Source of the DNA: Plantago major
Lineage: Eukaryota; Streptophyta; Magnoliopsida; Lamiales; Plantaginaceae
DNA length: 64,000 bases
Direction: 5' to 3'
NCBI GenBank assembly: GCA_026545765.1
Contig: CM048841.1
Span: 4,783,712 to 4,847,711 of the forward strand
Shown: positions 33,300 through 45,664 of the stretch, piece after piece
Layout: every line of letters starts with the position of its first letter
Numbering within the stretch: position 1 is the first letter of the stretch
Made by a program: the position numbers and the translations under genes
Notes under the pieces: model-generated
Seen by the model: only the letters and a program-made list of their open reading frames with translations
Told to the model about the DNA's origin: nothing
The model's database searches: none

Positions 33300-34378
33300 C
33301 ACTACAAAATGCAGCATGGCGACGGATAGATCCGTCGATGCATGACTATCCGTCGCCTCTGGCGCGGATCGGCGACGGATAGAAAATCCGTCGCCCCCAA
33401 AGCTATGGCGACGGATAAAATCCGTCGTCCAATTCGCTGACGGATTGACGGATTGACCTTTTAAAAAAAAAAAATGATTATGGGGCGGGATAGATCTATC
33501 CGTCGCCCATTTTTAAAAAAATAAAATCCGTATCACAATTTTTATATTCAGATCTGGATTAATTCCGGCAGTGGTGGTGCGGTGGTGGCAGTGGTGGTGC
33601 GGTGGGTGTGGTGCAGGTGGTGGTGGGAGGTGGTGGTGGTGGAAGGGTGGTGGTGGTGGTGGAGGAGATGGTGGTGGTGGTGGAGGAGATGGTGGTGGTG
33701 GCAGGGTGGTGGTGCGGTGGTGGTGGGAGTAGAGAGGTGGTGGTGGTGGAGATGGTGGTGGAGGAAAGGAGGTGGTGGAGGAGATGGTGGTGGTGGAGGA
33801 TGGTGGTGGTGGCAGGGTGGTGGTGGTGGGAGGAGAGAGGTGGTGGTGGTGGTGGTGAGATGGTGGTGGAGGAGATGGTGGTGGTGGAGGAGGATGGTGG
33901 TGGTGGGAGGAGAAAGGTGGTGGTGGAGGATGGTGGTGGTGAGAGGAGAAAGGTGGTGGAGGAGATGGTGGTGGTGGAAGGAGATGGTGGTGGTGGAGGA
34001 TGGTGGTGGTGGGAGGAGAAAGGTGGTGGTGGGAGGAGGAGGAGAGGAGAAGTAGTGGAGAAAAGGAGGTGGTGGAGGAGATATATTATATTTTTTTTAG
34101 GTTTTTAGCGACGGATAGATCTAGATCTATCCGTCGCTAATTTTTTTTTTTTTTTAATTTTCCGGCCTTGTAGCGACGGATAAATCTATCCGTCGCTAAA
34201 TTTTTTTTTTTTATTTTGGGCAAAGCTTTGTAGCGACGGATAATTTTATACGTCGCTACAGAGCGACCGATAACCTTTATCCAAATGCTGACAGGCGACG
34301 GATTCATCCGTCGCTACAGGGGCGACGGATAAAATCCGTCGCCCCTTTCCGTCCCGTTACGGATGGATTCTTGTAGTG
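33300..34378. mobile_element. Non-autonomous CACTA element carrying a GGT array
   Basis: It starts CACTACAAAATG and ends ATTCTTGTAGTG, the CACTA terminal inverted repeat, with target duplication TTC. Both subterminal zones have inverted units of GCGACGGATA...TCCGTCGC (for example about 33318-33357, 33372-33397, 34107-34141, 34172-34201, 34293-34345). The core (33566-34085) is a GGT/GGA-type tandem array with no transposase. It sits inside the extra region of the Sirevirus-like element, so it is younger than that insertion or was carried with it. Confidence 0.93.
33566..34085. repeat. GGT/GGA minisatellite inside the CACTA
   Basis: About 520 bp of irregular trinucleotide repeats: runs of GGTGGTGGT broken by GGAGGAGAT, GGCAGG and GGGAGGAGAAAGG. 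Higher-order units such as GGTGGTGGTGGAGGAGAT recur. Long stop-free plus-strand frames made only of Val, Trp, Gly, Glu and Met are a by-product of the repeat. The strand is strongly purine/G-rich and could form unusual structures. Confidence 0.93.
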
Positions 34379-37300
34379 TTCAGAAGATTGATCAATCCCT
34401 TTAACTTGTCTTCTCCTTGGAGCCTTGGTACTCCTTGGAGGTTTCTGTGCCATGACCCTTGTTATCATTGTAGTTCCTTGATGGGTTTAAGGGCGGCTAC
34501 TATTTGCCAGCGACTTGGCTTGAGGAGGGTTTGTTGATTCTGAGTGGTGGCTGGGAAGTTTTCATGTTTCTTCTTCCTCTCTGAGCCACACTAGCTCCAG
34601 ATTTATTCTTGTTTTCTTCTCCTTCTTCCCATTCCCCCTGACTTTGAGGTCCAGATTTGTACACTCTTTCCCCCTTAGTCATTGTTGGCTGACTCAGTCT
34701 CATAAAAGAATCTGAGAGAGAGTTAAAATGCCCTTGTAAATAATTGTAGGCAGTGACCAACTTCGAAGTTGGCTTTGAGCTCTCGATTTTGCTTGATAAG
34801 TCCATTGTCCTTATCGGTGAGCTCTTGATGGGCTAGGATGGCATCTGCTTTTCGGTGATGTAACTTGCCTCTTGGAAGCTTTTTACTAAAGACGCATCAT
34901 CGTCCCTTATCACTCCCAGATCTTTCTGAGCAATGACTATGCTAGTTGTTCTCTGAGTGATGAGCTCAATGAACTTTTTCATTTCAGAGGGGACGGAGGC
35001 AATTACTTCCTTGTTCTGTGAAGACATCTCCTTTTTCAGATGAGCCAGTACTTGGTATCTGTTCATGTATTCATGGGAGTGGACATTCGGCAGTTTGCTG
35101 AAAGTTTCAGGAGCAATCAGTTTCCTTTTTAAGTGTGAAACCGCTAGATGTTCATTGCGGTGCTCTGAAATCTTGTCTTCTTCATCATCGATGTCAAGGT
35201 GATCTTCATCCTCTTGGACATTTTCATCGAGTGTGTCGAGTCCAGCAACCATCTCAGAGATTGGTTTCTTCCCTTTTTGGGAGGAGGATGGTACTTCTTT
35301 TGAAGATGATGCAGCCTTAGCATCATGCTTAATTTCAGATACTTCTTGATGTCGAGTTCTTTGGTGATGGCATTTCTGACATCCTGTAGCTCTTTAACCT
35401 CAGAGTAAGCAATCATCTCTTGCAGATATTGATCTTGTAGTTGGTCAAGCTTGTCTCTGGATTTAGCTATCTGGTCTTCCAGTTGAAGATGGAGCTGTTG
35501 TTCTTCTTCCACAGTTATGCGAGTTGGCGATTGGATTGGGTATTCAACATTTTCTGAGTGATTTCCTCAGAATCCTCAACTACTTGTTCAGTAATAACCT
35601 TTTGTTGGGAAGATGGATGAGTTGACTTTTGAGGAGATGGAGACGGAGATTTCTGTGCTTTCCTCTCAGTTTGCTTTTCAGCAGTTGAGGCAAGATTTCT
35701 TTGTGAAATTCCTCCGGTCCCTGGTGCAGGGGCATCATCATCATCCTTTTTGTCCGTGTCATCCTTTTGGTGATGATCAGTGGGAGGTTCATCGAAGTTG
35801 TTTTCGTTTATCTCTTCCTCCTCATCATCTTCAGTACAAGATTGATCACTTCAGGAATAGTGATCTTCTGCCCATTAACCTCTTCTTGTTCAGAAGGTAT
35901 AAATTATAAATTGCGATGCAGAGGCGGCTTGAATGTCATCTGTAATCTTGTCGACCATCACTGCTGTTCAAAGGCTTGTATCAAGCGTGCGCCACTTCTG
36001 GAGAAATCCTTATGCAATAGAGCCATAATGTCTTTGTTCGGTGGGAACATTGCATGGATATCGTCTCAAGTCGAGCTCGTGCTCGTCTGGTTGGTTGATC
36101 TGTGATTCTCAATATTTCAGAGAGATCAGAGCACCTTAACCTTTGCCATTTCTTGAAGCATTGAATATGCTTTGGCAAGGTTTGAGCTTTGAAGAAGGGA
36201 AGTAGGTCCCTTTTCTCATCATTGGGAGCCTGCTTTGCACTTGTTTGAGCCTGAAAGAAAGAGTTTTGAGTGAGCTTCAAAACTTTTGTAGATATCTGAG
36301 TAGAAGTGTAGTTTAGTTTCTGAGTTACATGAGTATGGACATCAGGCTCAGAGACTTGTACTACTGAGACAATTGGTGTCACAGATATCTTGTTGTGAGG
36401 TGGAGACTTGGAAGTCTGGTCCTCATCAACCTTTCTTTCTTGAACCTGAGAATTAAAATTATTACAATACTTAGGAAATTTTATCAAGAAAACTTTAAGT
36501 GACAAATCAGATATCTGAAAGGTCAATTACCTCCATGGGAGGCTCAGATACTTGTCTCTCAGAGACTTGTGCAGTCTCTGGAATCTTTTCTTGTGATGAA
36601 GGCCTTGATGCCTCATCAATTTCCATAGGTCTTGAGGATGTCAACTCGTCCCTTGCACTTCTACTTCTGAGTGAGCCTGTGAGTAGAAAGTATTGAGTAA
36701 TTTAGAAGAAGTTTAAGATAACCCAAGGTGAAGAATGTTTATCACTGATTTTCATATATATATATATATACCTTCACATGGGAAGTCTCAATGATGTGTT
36801 CTTCAGAAACCTTATCGGTTTCTGGGTTCTTTTCTGGCATTTCTGCCTTATCTTCCTCTTTCTCAGTTGGAGCCTGTTAGAAACATTTACTTTAAATGAT
36901 TAAGCACATGAACATATGACTGAAAAGTGTTATCTTAAGAATCAATTTATCACCTGTGGCACAGGCTCAGATTTCTTAAGAGGTCAGGTTGAGGGAACCT
37001 CCTTCTCAGTTTCTGAGGCAAGCTTCCCAGCTTTTCTTGTTTCTGTGTTTCTAACTCAGCCTGTAACAAAGAGATTTTATAAGTAACAAGATATATATAT
37101 AAGCATAAAGTTTCACAAGATGAGAGTTAAACCATTCAGCTACCTGATCCATGTCAGGCTGATTGGTCTCTGAAACTCGTGACCCTTCTATACTTTGGTC
37201 TTCTTGTTCCAGTAACACTTCTTTGTTTGAAGTTTCAGGTACTTCACACCTTTCCTGAGTATGCAACTCAGTTGCCTCCCCTGGTTGATCATTCTGAGTA

Positions 37301-39780
37301 GATGTCTCAGTTTGATCCCTCTTGTCGAGTTGGGGAACCTGCTCTTTTGCAGGATTTTCTTCAGCGTATTGTAATGCTGGTAATTCGAAATGGAGTTCAT
37401 TTACCATTTCATCAACCACTTGTGGCTGTTGTGGTTGTTGTGTTTGTGGTTGTTGTGGTTATGCAGAAGCGGAAGATCGGTCATTGAGTGTTCTTCGTTT
37501 TTAGATGTGGCATTTTCATCGGCATCTGCGATTAAATTACCACTCATCGGGGCTTCTTGAAGTTGTGCGTAAAAGCGTTCACGATGATGTGTTTGCCAAC
37601 AACCTTTGCTATAGGTGCTTGTTCAACAACTTTGAGGTGTAGGTTCTTCTTGAATACCTTTTCACGATTACTATTTCGATAACCTTAGCCCTTTTGTTCT
37701 TTCTAGGAGTTGAGAGATGACTAGTTTATCATCTTCATCGTCGAGCTCTCATCGGCATTAGGGCCGATTGGTCCATTACTCCTGCGGTTTACGCATATAG
37801 GGCTTGGTGTTTTCACCACTTTTGGCGGCATTTGAGTTCATCGGCAAGGTATTACGTAGTATTTTTCACATTTACGGCGCACTTTTTCTTCTTGAGTCTA
37901 CTTGTTGATGGTTGATAACTCTTTTCGGCATTGATGAGTTCATACGCATTTATGAGTTCATCGGCTATACTGCAGATATCGAGAATCGACAACCTCAATG
38001 GTGTGTCTTACATTTTGCCAGACTTCTTTCTTGAAGTTCGGGCTTCTTAGTCGCAACCTTTTCTTGAGATACCTTTTGGACTTTCGCTTCTTAGAACCTT
38101 TCTGAGACCCAGTAACCTTTTTCATCAAGTTTGTATACTCATATTTGTAGAGTAGATTACTGTTGGCTATTTCAGCCGTCTCTCTGAGCTCGATGAGCTT
38201 TTCCAAAGTAGCATATCTTGGACCATAGCCTCGTGGCCTTTGGCTCACTAGTCCTTTGGCGATCTTAGGCTCGAAGCCTTGAATCTTCTTCACAAACTTC
38301 ATGAGGCGTACTTTCCCGGTTAAAAGGATTTTCCGACCTTTTGTCTTGTTGATTCAAGAAGAACATCATGATCCATCGTTCTTGGCTTATCTGGTCACCT
38401 CCTTGTAGACCATCAAAGCATCATGAAGAATGCAACGATACATCCAGTGAACCATCGGATCCGGTTCGGATGTCGCAAGCTTAAACTCGGTGGGTGTATC
38501 GATTTTCAAGATCACACGTCATCTGATTCTTTAACACCTTCAAGGAGAACATCATCCTTGGTGTTTATTTCAAAATCCTTTCCAAGATTTTGAAGCTCAA
38601 ACAACTTTCTGAAGTTGTTAAGTCGGAAGGATTTCCTTTCCTTGGTGAGGTTTTGACAGACACTATTGCGGTGCCTTGAAACACGAAATTATCACAGGTT
38701 GTTGTAGAATTCCAACACATCGAGTGATGAAATTCCACTTGGGCGGATAGAAAACCCTTGATTTGTGCCTTTTCAAGCATGTCAAAATCGGCTCTCTGGC
38801 TTGGTTTTCTATTGCGGTAGTGAGGTATTCCTCAACCATGGCACCACCCCAAATCATTACGTGATTTGAAGTCCAATGGTCGAGATTAAAATCTCCTACC
38901 GATCGGTTGTTCACAATAACTAACTCGTGCTTGCTTTTCAATGATGGAGGATTGAGATTTTCGATGTGGAAGAATTCTTTGGGGCCATCTCTTTATATAG
39001 TGTAGAATTTGGATTGGTGTTTGAAGAGATTTGATTCAGTAATTCTTTGCGGATAAACTTAATCTTGATTTGCGAGAGATTGTAGAAGGTTCTGAGAGAA
39101 TCAAGAGAAGGTTTTGCTATTTTTGTGTAAGTCAGAATTTTGGATTAGGCGAAAGTGATTTCTTTTGCCAAAATCCTATATATATAGCAATAGAATCTCA
39201 ATAGACAAATACATACAAATTGATTTTGTGTGTACGTATCTGTGATTTGCAAGCAGGCGTGAGCAAAAACTAGTTCGGCATTAAATGCAAAGTGGGCTTT
39301 GTCGAATTTTTCTGATCCACTATTTCATGTGAATTAATTTCCAGTATAGATCAAACGCTTAATTTCATCAAGGGTCACCATTGCTTTTGAGAATGATCAC
39401 AATCAACAAGTGTAATTGTGCCCATTTAATGAATTTTGGCTATTAGCTATCTGAATCACGTTTTTGTATGACCAAGAACACTGTTTGCATCTGAATCTGT
39501 CTTATACTTAGGATTTTTCCAAGTTTTTCATTAAGATAGAAATAATGCGAATTTCAAGAGAGTAGTTGACTGCAGATAGTTGTACTATTCTCCTTTGTGT
39601 TCCCTGTTTGTAGAGTGATTCAGATGTCCGAGTTCCTGTCTCAAAGATCTTAAGCTGTCTTTTTGCTCTTTAGCCTTTTTGACTTCTGGATACCCGTTCC
39701 AGATTTCTCTTTTCTCTTCTCTGGATGCCCGTTCCAGAATACCTCTTTTCTGGTTGCCCGTTCCAGATTCCTGAACTTTT

Positions 39781-40400
39781 TCAGTTCATTGGTAGTTCCA
39801 TTAGTCCAAGACTATGTCTTAAGGCTAAGAATCTACCTTCTTGTAGTGGCTTAGTGAAGATATCTGCAAGTTGGTCTTCAGTGCCAATCTTGAGTATCTC
39901 TATATTGCCTTTTTCAACATGGTCTCTGATGAAGTGATGTCTAACATCAATGTGCTTTGTTCTGGCATGAAATTTAGGATTCTGTGTAATTGCAATAGCA
40001 CTTGTGTTGTCACAGAAAATGGGAGTTTTCTCTTCATTGAGTCCATAGTCTTTAAGTTGTTGTTGTATCCACAGAATTTGTGTTGCACAACAACCAAAGA
40101 CAATATATTCACCTCGTGGTAGAAGTTGCAATTGAGTTTTGCTTCTTGCTAAACCACGAGATAAGTCTAGTACCCGTGACAAGTTCACGAGGTGCTTTTC
40201 CTATCAAGCGATGATCCGAGATAATCGTCGGTCGAGTACCCAAATAAACTCAATCCGCTTTCTTTAGGATACCACAATCCTACATCTCTGTACCTTTTAC
40301 ATACCTTAATATTTTTCATAGCAATGTTGTAGTGTGTTTGCATCGGTTGTCGAAATCTAGCACACACTCCGGGCGTATTGAATATCAGTCTACTTGCGGT
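39781..40400 (-). pseudogene. Sirevirus-like RNase H
   Basis: GLWYPKESGLSLFGYSTDDYLGSSLDRKSTS (about 40190-40290), then, after frame losses near 40160-40190, LWIQQQLKDYGLNEEKTPIFCDNTSAI, HARTKHIDVRHHFIRDHVEKG and TEDQLADIFTKPL. These are the standard copia RNase H motifs. The part holding the LGTRLISWFSKKQ-type segment is scrambled by small deletions. Confidence 0.85.
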
Positions 40401-40451
40401 GAGGTAAAGTAGTGAACTATCAATTTCCTATACTTATGTTCTTCAATACTC

Positions 40452-41096
40452 TTATCGATTAAGATAGGTCATTTTGGTTCCAATGCTCATAGGTATCTTA
40501 GCATTCTTTTCAGAAGGCTTAAGATTGAATTTTGTGAGCATATCTTTTGCATACTTTGTTTGACTAATGAATATTCCTTCATTGAGTTGCTTGACTTGCA
40601 ATCCTAGAAAATAATTCATTTCTCCCATCATGCTCATCTCAAACTTACTTTTCATGAGATTTGCAAAGTCATTACAAAGTTGCTTGTCCTTAGATCCAAA
40701 TATGATGTCATCAACATATACTTGAACTAAGAGTAGTTTCCCATCATGATTTAAGGTAATTAAAGTTTCATCAACTTCACCTTTCTTAAAACCACTTTCC
40801 AGAAGGTATTTGGCCAAAGTGTCATACCATGCTCTTGGAGCCTGTTTCAGTCCATACAGAGCTTTCTGTAGTTTATAGACCATTCTAGATTCTGAGGAAA
40901 CTTCAAAGCCAGGTGGTTGCTCAACATAAACTTCTTCTGCAAGTTCACCGTTCAAGAATGCACTTTTGACATCCATCTGATAAACTCTAAAATCTTTATG
41001 AGCTGCAAAGGCTAGAAAGAGTCTTATTGCATCCAATCGCAATGGTGCATATGACTCATCAAAATCTAAACCTTGATGCAGGTGAATCCTTGGCAA
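40452..41096 (-). pseudogene. Sirevirus-like reverse transcriptase
   Basis: [74 protein letters not shown] (catalytic YVDD) and [11 protein letters not shown], all in one frame. This is a well-preserved copia reverse transcriptase core. Upstream, the link to integrase (41096-41335) is broken by frameshifts, so the polyprotein is not continuous. Confidence 0.9.
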
Positions 41097-41334
41097 CCAA
41101 CCTTGCTTTGTTTACGGTTATTTCACCAGATTCATTCATCTTGTTTACGAAAACCCACTTTGTTCCAATTACGTATATTCCTTCTACAAATGGAACTAGT
41201 TTCGGACTTTGTTTCTTTCAAGCGATCCGACTCTTCTTGCATTGTAGAGATCCGGTCTTGGTCTCTTAATGCTTCTTCAATAGTTTTAGGTTCAATGTTT
41301 GAGATGAAACATCCAAAGAGAAGAATTAGCATTT

Positions 41335-42807
41335 TCAAATTGCTCTCCTCCTAACACCTTGATTGATTGGTCCAATCACATTCTTTGCAGGATGATCCTT
41401 GATCCATCTCATCATGGGTTTGGGGCTAGTAGGGTCAACATCTATGTGATCTGAATGTGAATCACTATGATTATGACTTGATACTTTTTCAGTATCTAAG
41501 ACATTTTGCTCCTCAGAAGGGCAATTAATGTCTGACACTTGTTCAGTGTTTGAGCTATCTGGAACATGTCTTTCAGAGAGATTATTTCCAGAGATAGCTT
41601 CATGATGAACATCTTCAGTTTCCATTTCTGGAAGTTTCATAGGAAATTCTTCATCATGTTTGTGAGTCATCTGGTTGTTACTAGGCATTTCATGCTTTTC
41701 TTCGTCAGAGTCATCCTCTCTTTCCATAATGATGTTTTTCCTTTCTGAGGGTTCTTCTTCAGAATCCTTTAACATTAGTTCCTTGAACCTTTCTGAGAGT
41801 TCATCATCAAGGGGTGATTTCTTGCTTTCTTCATAGAATACAATATAAACTGATTCTTCAATTTTCTTTGTTCTTTTGTTGTAAACTCTGTAAGCTTCGC
41901 TATTCATAGAATAACCAAGAAACACTCCTTCATCTGCCTTTGGTTGAAATGTTCTTAGATACTTTTTTCCATTGTTAAGAACAAAACATCTACAACCAAA
42001 CACTTTCAGATGTTTAATATTAGGGTCTACCCAAGATTTCATAAGGGTCTTGTCATGGTGTTTGTTTATCAAACATACATTACGAGTGTAGCAGTGTTTG
42101 ACTTCAACCCAATAAACTTCACTTATTTCAGTGTCAGCTAGCATCGACCTTGCAGCTTCTTTAAGGGTTCTGTTTTTCCTTTCTGCAACACCATTTTGTT
42201 GAGGTGTTCTTATAGAGGAAAGTTGGTGTTGTATACCTTTGCAGGTACAAAACTCCTTTATGTACTGGTTGACAAACTCAGTACCATGGTCTGTTCTGAT
42301 TGCAGACACCTTGTCATTTTTCATGACTTCAAGCTTTTTCAGCAGGTTTGGTATCTCCACCCTGGCATCAGATTTGTGTTTCAGAAAGACAACCCAAGTG
42401 AATCTTGAGAAGTCATCTACAACAACCAGACCATATTTCTTTCCTGCATAACTAGTTACAGATGATTCAAAAAGATCCATATGTAGTAGTTGCAGTGGTC
42501 TAACACTAGAGTGTCTAGTTTTGGACTTGAAAGAGATTTTGGATTGTTTTCCCATCTGACATGCAGAACAGATACCATCCTTTATGAAAGATGTTTTGGG
42601 ATGGCCAACCACTAATTCTTTCTTGGCAAGTTTGTTCAGAGTTTTGAAATTCAAGTGACTCATTCTCTTGTGCCATAACCAGTGCTCTTCTGTGTGACCT
42701 GATTGACTCACCATGAGACATTCTTCAGTTGTGGCAGAGGCCCAATCGGCAACATAAAGACTACCTTTCCGCCGAGCAACTAAGGTATGCCTTTGACTCA
42801 TTGTCAA
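41335..42807 (-). pseudogene. Sirevirus-like integrase
   Basis: A 490-codon frame: zinc-binding HKRMSHLNF ... CSACQMGKQ, catalytic core with Asp in LHMDLFE, Asp in IRTDHGTEF and Glu in QQNGVAERKNR, then HLKVFGCRCFVLNNGKK and FLGYSMNSEAYRVYN. The acidic tail (SEEEPSER, DDSDEEKHE) is typical of the region before the reverse transcriptase. This block alone is open, but its upstream join to protease is frame-shifted. Confidence 0.9.
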
Positions 42808-43735
42808 TTAGTTTGCGATATTTTGCTTTGAATTTCTGATAAAACCTTTATGCAAAGCGGCTCATGCTAAATAGATTATATTTCAAATCCTTAACATGTA
42901 ATACGTCGGTGATTGTTAATTTTCCCAATTTGGCGTTGCGAATCCGAGAGAGGATTTAATTCTCCTCAACCGAAATCGATATCCGGTCACGTGTTGCAAG
43001 CTTTATGTAATCGACCCATTTGCTTTATCTCTGTCATGTGCTTTCCGCATCCACTATCAAATAACCATTGTGCTTTAGTCCGGAAGCATTACGCACCTGA
43101 TAGGAAACAGGAGATTAGGTTCTCAATTTACAGTTGGAACCATCAGGACTAAACAATCTTCCAATAGGAATCCATTTTTGAATGAATTTCCTTGGAACAT
43201 TCTTTTGTCTGATAGGAACATAAGGAGGAATTCTAATTGAATTATTATCATTATTAAGAATTATTTTCTTCCTTGGTGTGTTCCTAGGTGCTCCATTTGG
43301 TGCTTTCAGATACCTGTCAGGTTTCTGAGTTTGCTTTTCAGCAAACTTAGCTTTCTTTGCCAGATTTCTTCTAGCCCTGGCATTCAGATTTTCAGTGGCT
43401 TGATTCAACTTCCACTTCTGATAATTGCTTTGAGCAATTCTAGCCTTTAGCCATCGTTCTTTCTCTTGTTTGTATTCATGAGCAAGTCGTTTCCTGATGC
43501 CTTTATAGCCAATACCATTTCGAGCATTTGAAGCTATCTGAGATCTTTTCTCAGCAGCTTTGCTAGTCTCTGGTTGGTCCAATTTCTTTCCAGAAAAAGT
43601 GACATGGGAGAATTTGCCAGCTCCTGCAATTCTACCCTTTTGAGAGACATAGCACTGTGGGTGTTTACACTTTTCAGTGTTGTGTTTCTTTTTCGAGACG
43701 TGAAACGGTTTGTTTTTGACTTGTTTTTCCCACAA
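42808..43735 (-). pseudogene. Sirevirus-like gag-pol spacer and protease
   Basis: A Lys/Arg/Asn/Gln-rich frame (43115-43735: NLNARARRNLAKKAKFAEKQ) is followed in another frame by WLFDSGCGKHMT at about 43021-43070, the aspartic protease active site with DSG intact. Further on, RNAKLGKLTITDVLHVKDLKY and LFSMSRLC are visible. At least two frameshifts lie between protease and integrase. Confidence 0.75.
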
Positions 43736-44539
43736 AGGTTTAGTCGAATCGCCTTTCCTTTGTCAACAATCTTCGCCTTCGACCGATACTATAGATTGCA
43801 TGGGAACCATCTTCTTTGAGTACTTACAAATGTTCTTCTTTCCTCACTCTTATTCAGAGTGATAGAACAATCTGTCGTGTATTCATTTGAGTCCTTTCTT
43901 TTAGAAGGATCTCTTAAGTAAGATTGTACTTGATGAAGTGTCACTAGCTTTGGCATAAGATTGAAAAGATAATTCTTTCTTTTCGAGTTCCTTGTTCTCG
44001 AAAGAAGATCTTCATATTTCTTTTCGTAATTCACCATTGCTTCTTTATGTGACTTTTAGGTCTCGGATATCGAGCTTTGAGAAATGCATTTTCGACATCC
44101 TTTTCTCGGATATCTTAACTAATTGAGAATTTTCCTTTGCAAGAGAATTCTTTTCTTCTTCAAGATTTTCGGCTCTAGCTCGGATCATTAGAAATTCTCT
44201 TTCATAGATGTCAAGTTTTTTACGAGATTTTCTAGATCTTTTATTTCTTCTTCATCACTTTCATAAGTATAACAAGAAGTATGTGTTACCTCATCGACCA
44301 TAAGATGATTTCTATGTTAGAGATGTCCGTCAATTTCAAAGAACTCCACACATTTCATTCTTCTTGAGGCGAAGTCGATTATATCATGAGTAACTCCACA
44401 TAATTACGGTGATGGTAAGGTTGAGTCATCTGATTGTCATCTTGAGAATCTGTCTCAACGTCTAGAGCATCCATTGAGTTTGGATTTTCTTTCTTTCTTG
44501 ATTAATAAAGCTTTACGGCTTCTTACGAAGATTCTTCTA

Positions 44540-45590
44540 TCTTTCTTGTCACATCCTTAGTTCGTTGAAGCGGACAATCCTTCTTGAAGTGACCAGGTTT
44601 ACGACAATAGAAAGCAGATATCGTTTCCAATTTCTACTTCCTCGAAGACATGATGCTTTACGGTGGCTTGTTCAATGAGCTTTGCATATTTTTGTCTTGG
44701 TGATAGTTTGAACTAGATGCTTTTTGACTTCTCTTTGGCTTTTCTTCTATCAATTTCTCGTGACATATTTGCTCATTTGCTTTGCGGCAAGAGCATCCTC
44801 GATCTCTTCCTTGCTTTTCTTCTTTTGAAGTTCCTTGAGCAACTAGAGCAATATTCGCAACTTTTCAGTTGTTTGTTCTCTTTGTGTTGTCTCATAATCA
44901 ACCGTAGCAAGATGTGAGAAGAGTTCCACTGGAGTGATATTTGGCATACCTTGGTTAAAATAAAAGAATTTAGTATGCTCCCAATTGTGGTTAAGACTTC
45001 TGACAATAGTCTTAATCTTTTCTGACTGGGAGTATCTGTTGCTTTCCCAAGTCTTTGCCATATCACTCATGAGAGTGGTAAATCTGAAATCAAGTTCTTC
45101 CAGAGTTTCGATGGGTCCTTGTTTGAAATTTTGAAATTTCAACTTGAGAACTTCGAACTTGTTTTCTTTGGTTTTCGATTCGTGTGATTTATTCAATCAG
45201 TTGTCAGGCAACTTTCGCCGTTTTAGCACCCCACAGTTTACACTGTATGTGCTCAGTTGTCGATCTGATGATGATATTACGAGCTTGACCATCCAGACGA
45301 TTTCTCTTGGCATCTTCCGATGTCCAGAGTTCTCTGGGCTTTGGTTCGTAAATAACTTGACTAGTAGATCTCCCACTTGTTGACGCATCAGTTTGTGAAG
45401 ATCCTTCGCTTTGATCTCTGTCTCTACCATTAGAAACCTCCATGACTTGTTTAAGTTGTTGAATGACTATTGGGCCATTCTTTATTACTTCGATCATTTC
45501 GTCACTTATGGCTTCAAGGTGGAGCATCATGTTATTTTTCCATTTTTCGTAGTTCTCTGGTTTGAGAACGGGTGCATCACTCAGAGACAT
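44540..45590 (-). pseudogene. Sirevirus-like gag
   Basis: The likely start is the ATG at 45590 (MSLSDAPVLKPENYEKWKNN), the usual opening of Sirevirus gag. The capsid segment continues in a second frame at 44843-45196 (FEVLKLKFQNFKQGPIETLE, MSDMAKTWESNRYSQSEKI). The zinc knuckle near 44570-44625 reads AFYCRKPGHFKKDC, so the first Cys of the CCHC box is replaced. The frame is lost around 45200. Confidence 0.75.
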
Positions 45591-45664
45591 TCCTGCACAC
45601 TTAACACACAAATTAAATAGTCCTCGAAAATGGACAAAGTTCCTTCACCTATCTGGGGATCTAC

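Larger units (their letters stand above)
32390..38950 (-). pseudogene. Envelope-like extra ORF region of the Sirevirus-like element, fragmented
   Basis: Minus-strand fragments in one direction: KSKHELVIVNNRSVGDFNLD and NHVMIWGGAMVEEYLTTAIE (38663-38941), RPRGYGPRYATLEKLIELRE (about 38000-38300), Glu/Gln-rich stretches (37051-37419), coiled-coil-like QLHLQLEDQIAKSRDKLDQL (35144-35512), DENVQEDEDHLDIDDEEDK (34833-35252), a basic segment (32913-33317) and IEHAWKWGKYLWVKHFVKKN near 32450-32590. Position and coiled-coil content fit the envelope-like gene of Sireviruses. Whether it ever acted as an envelope protein is unknown. Stops, shifts and a CACTA insertion interrupt it. Confidence 0.65.

Noticed and set aside
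33582..34108. Two overlapping long plus-strand frames rich in Val, Trp, Gly and Glu
   Set aside because: They are read-through of a GGT/GGA repeat array inside a CACTA element. No natural protein composition, start context or conserved motif.
33300..34378. Regularly spaced GCGACGGAT palindromes as a CRISPR-like array
   Set aside because: The element is bounded by CACTA termini in plant nuclear DNA; the units are transposon subterminal repeats with unequal spacers.
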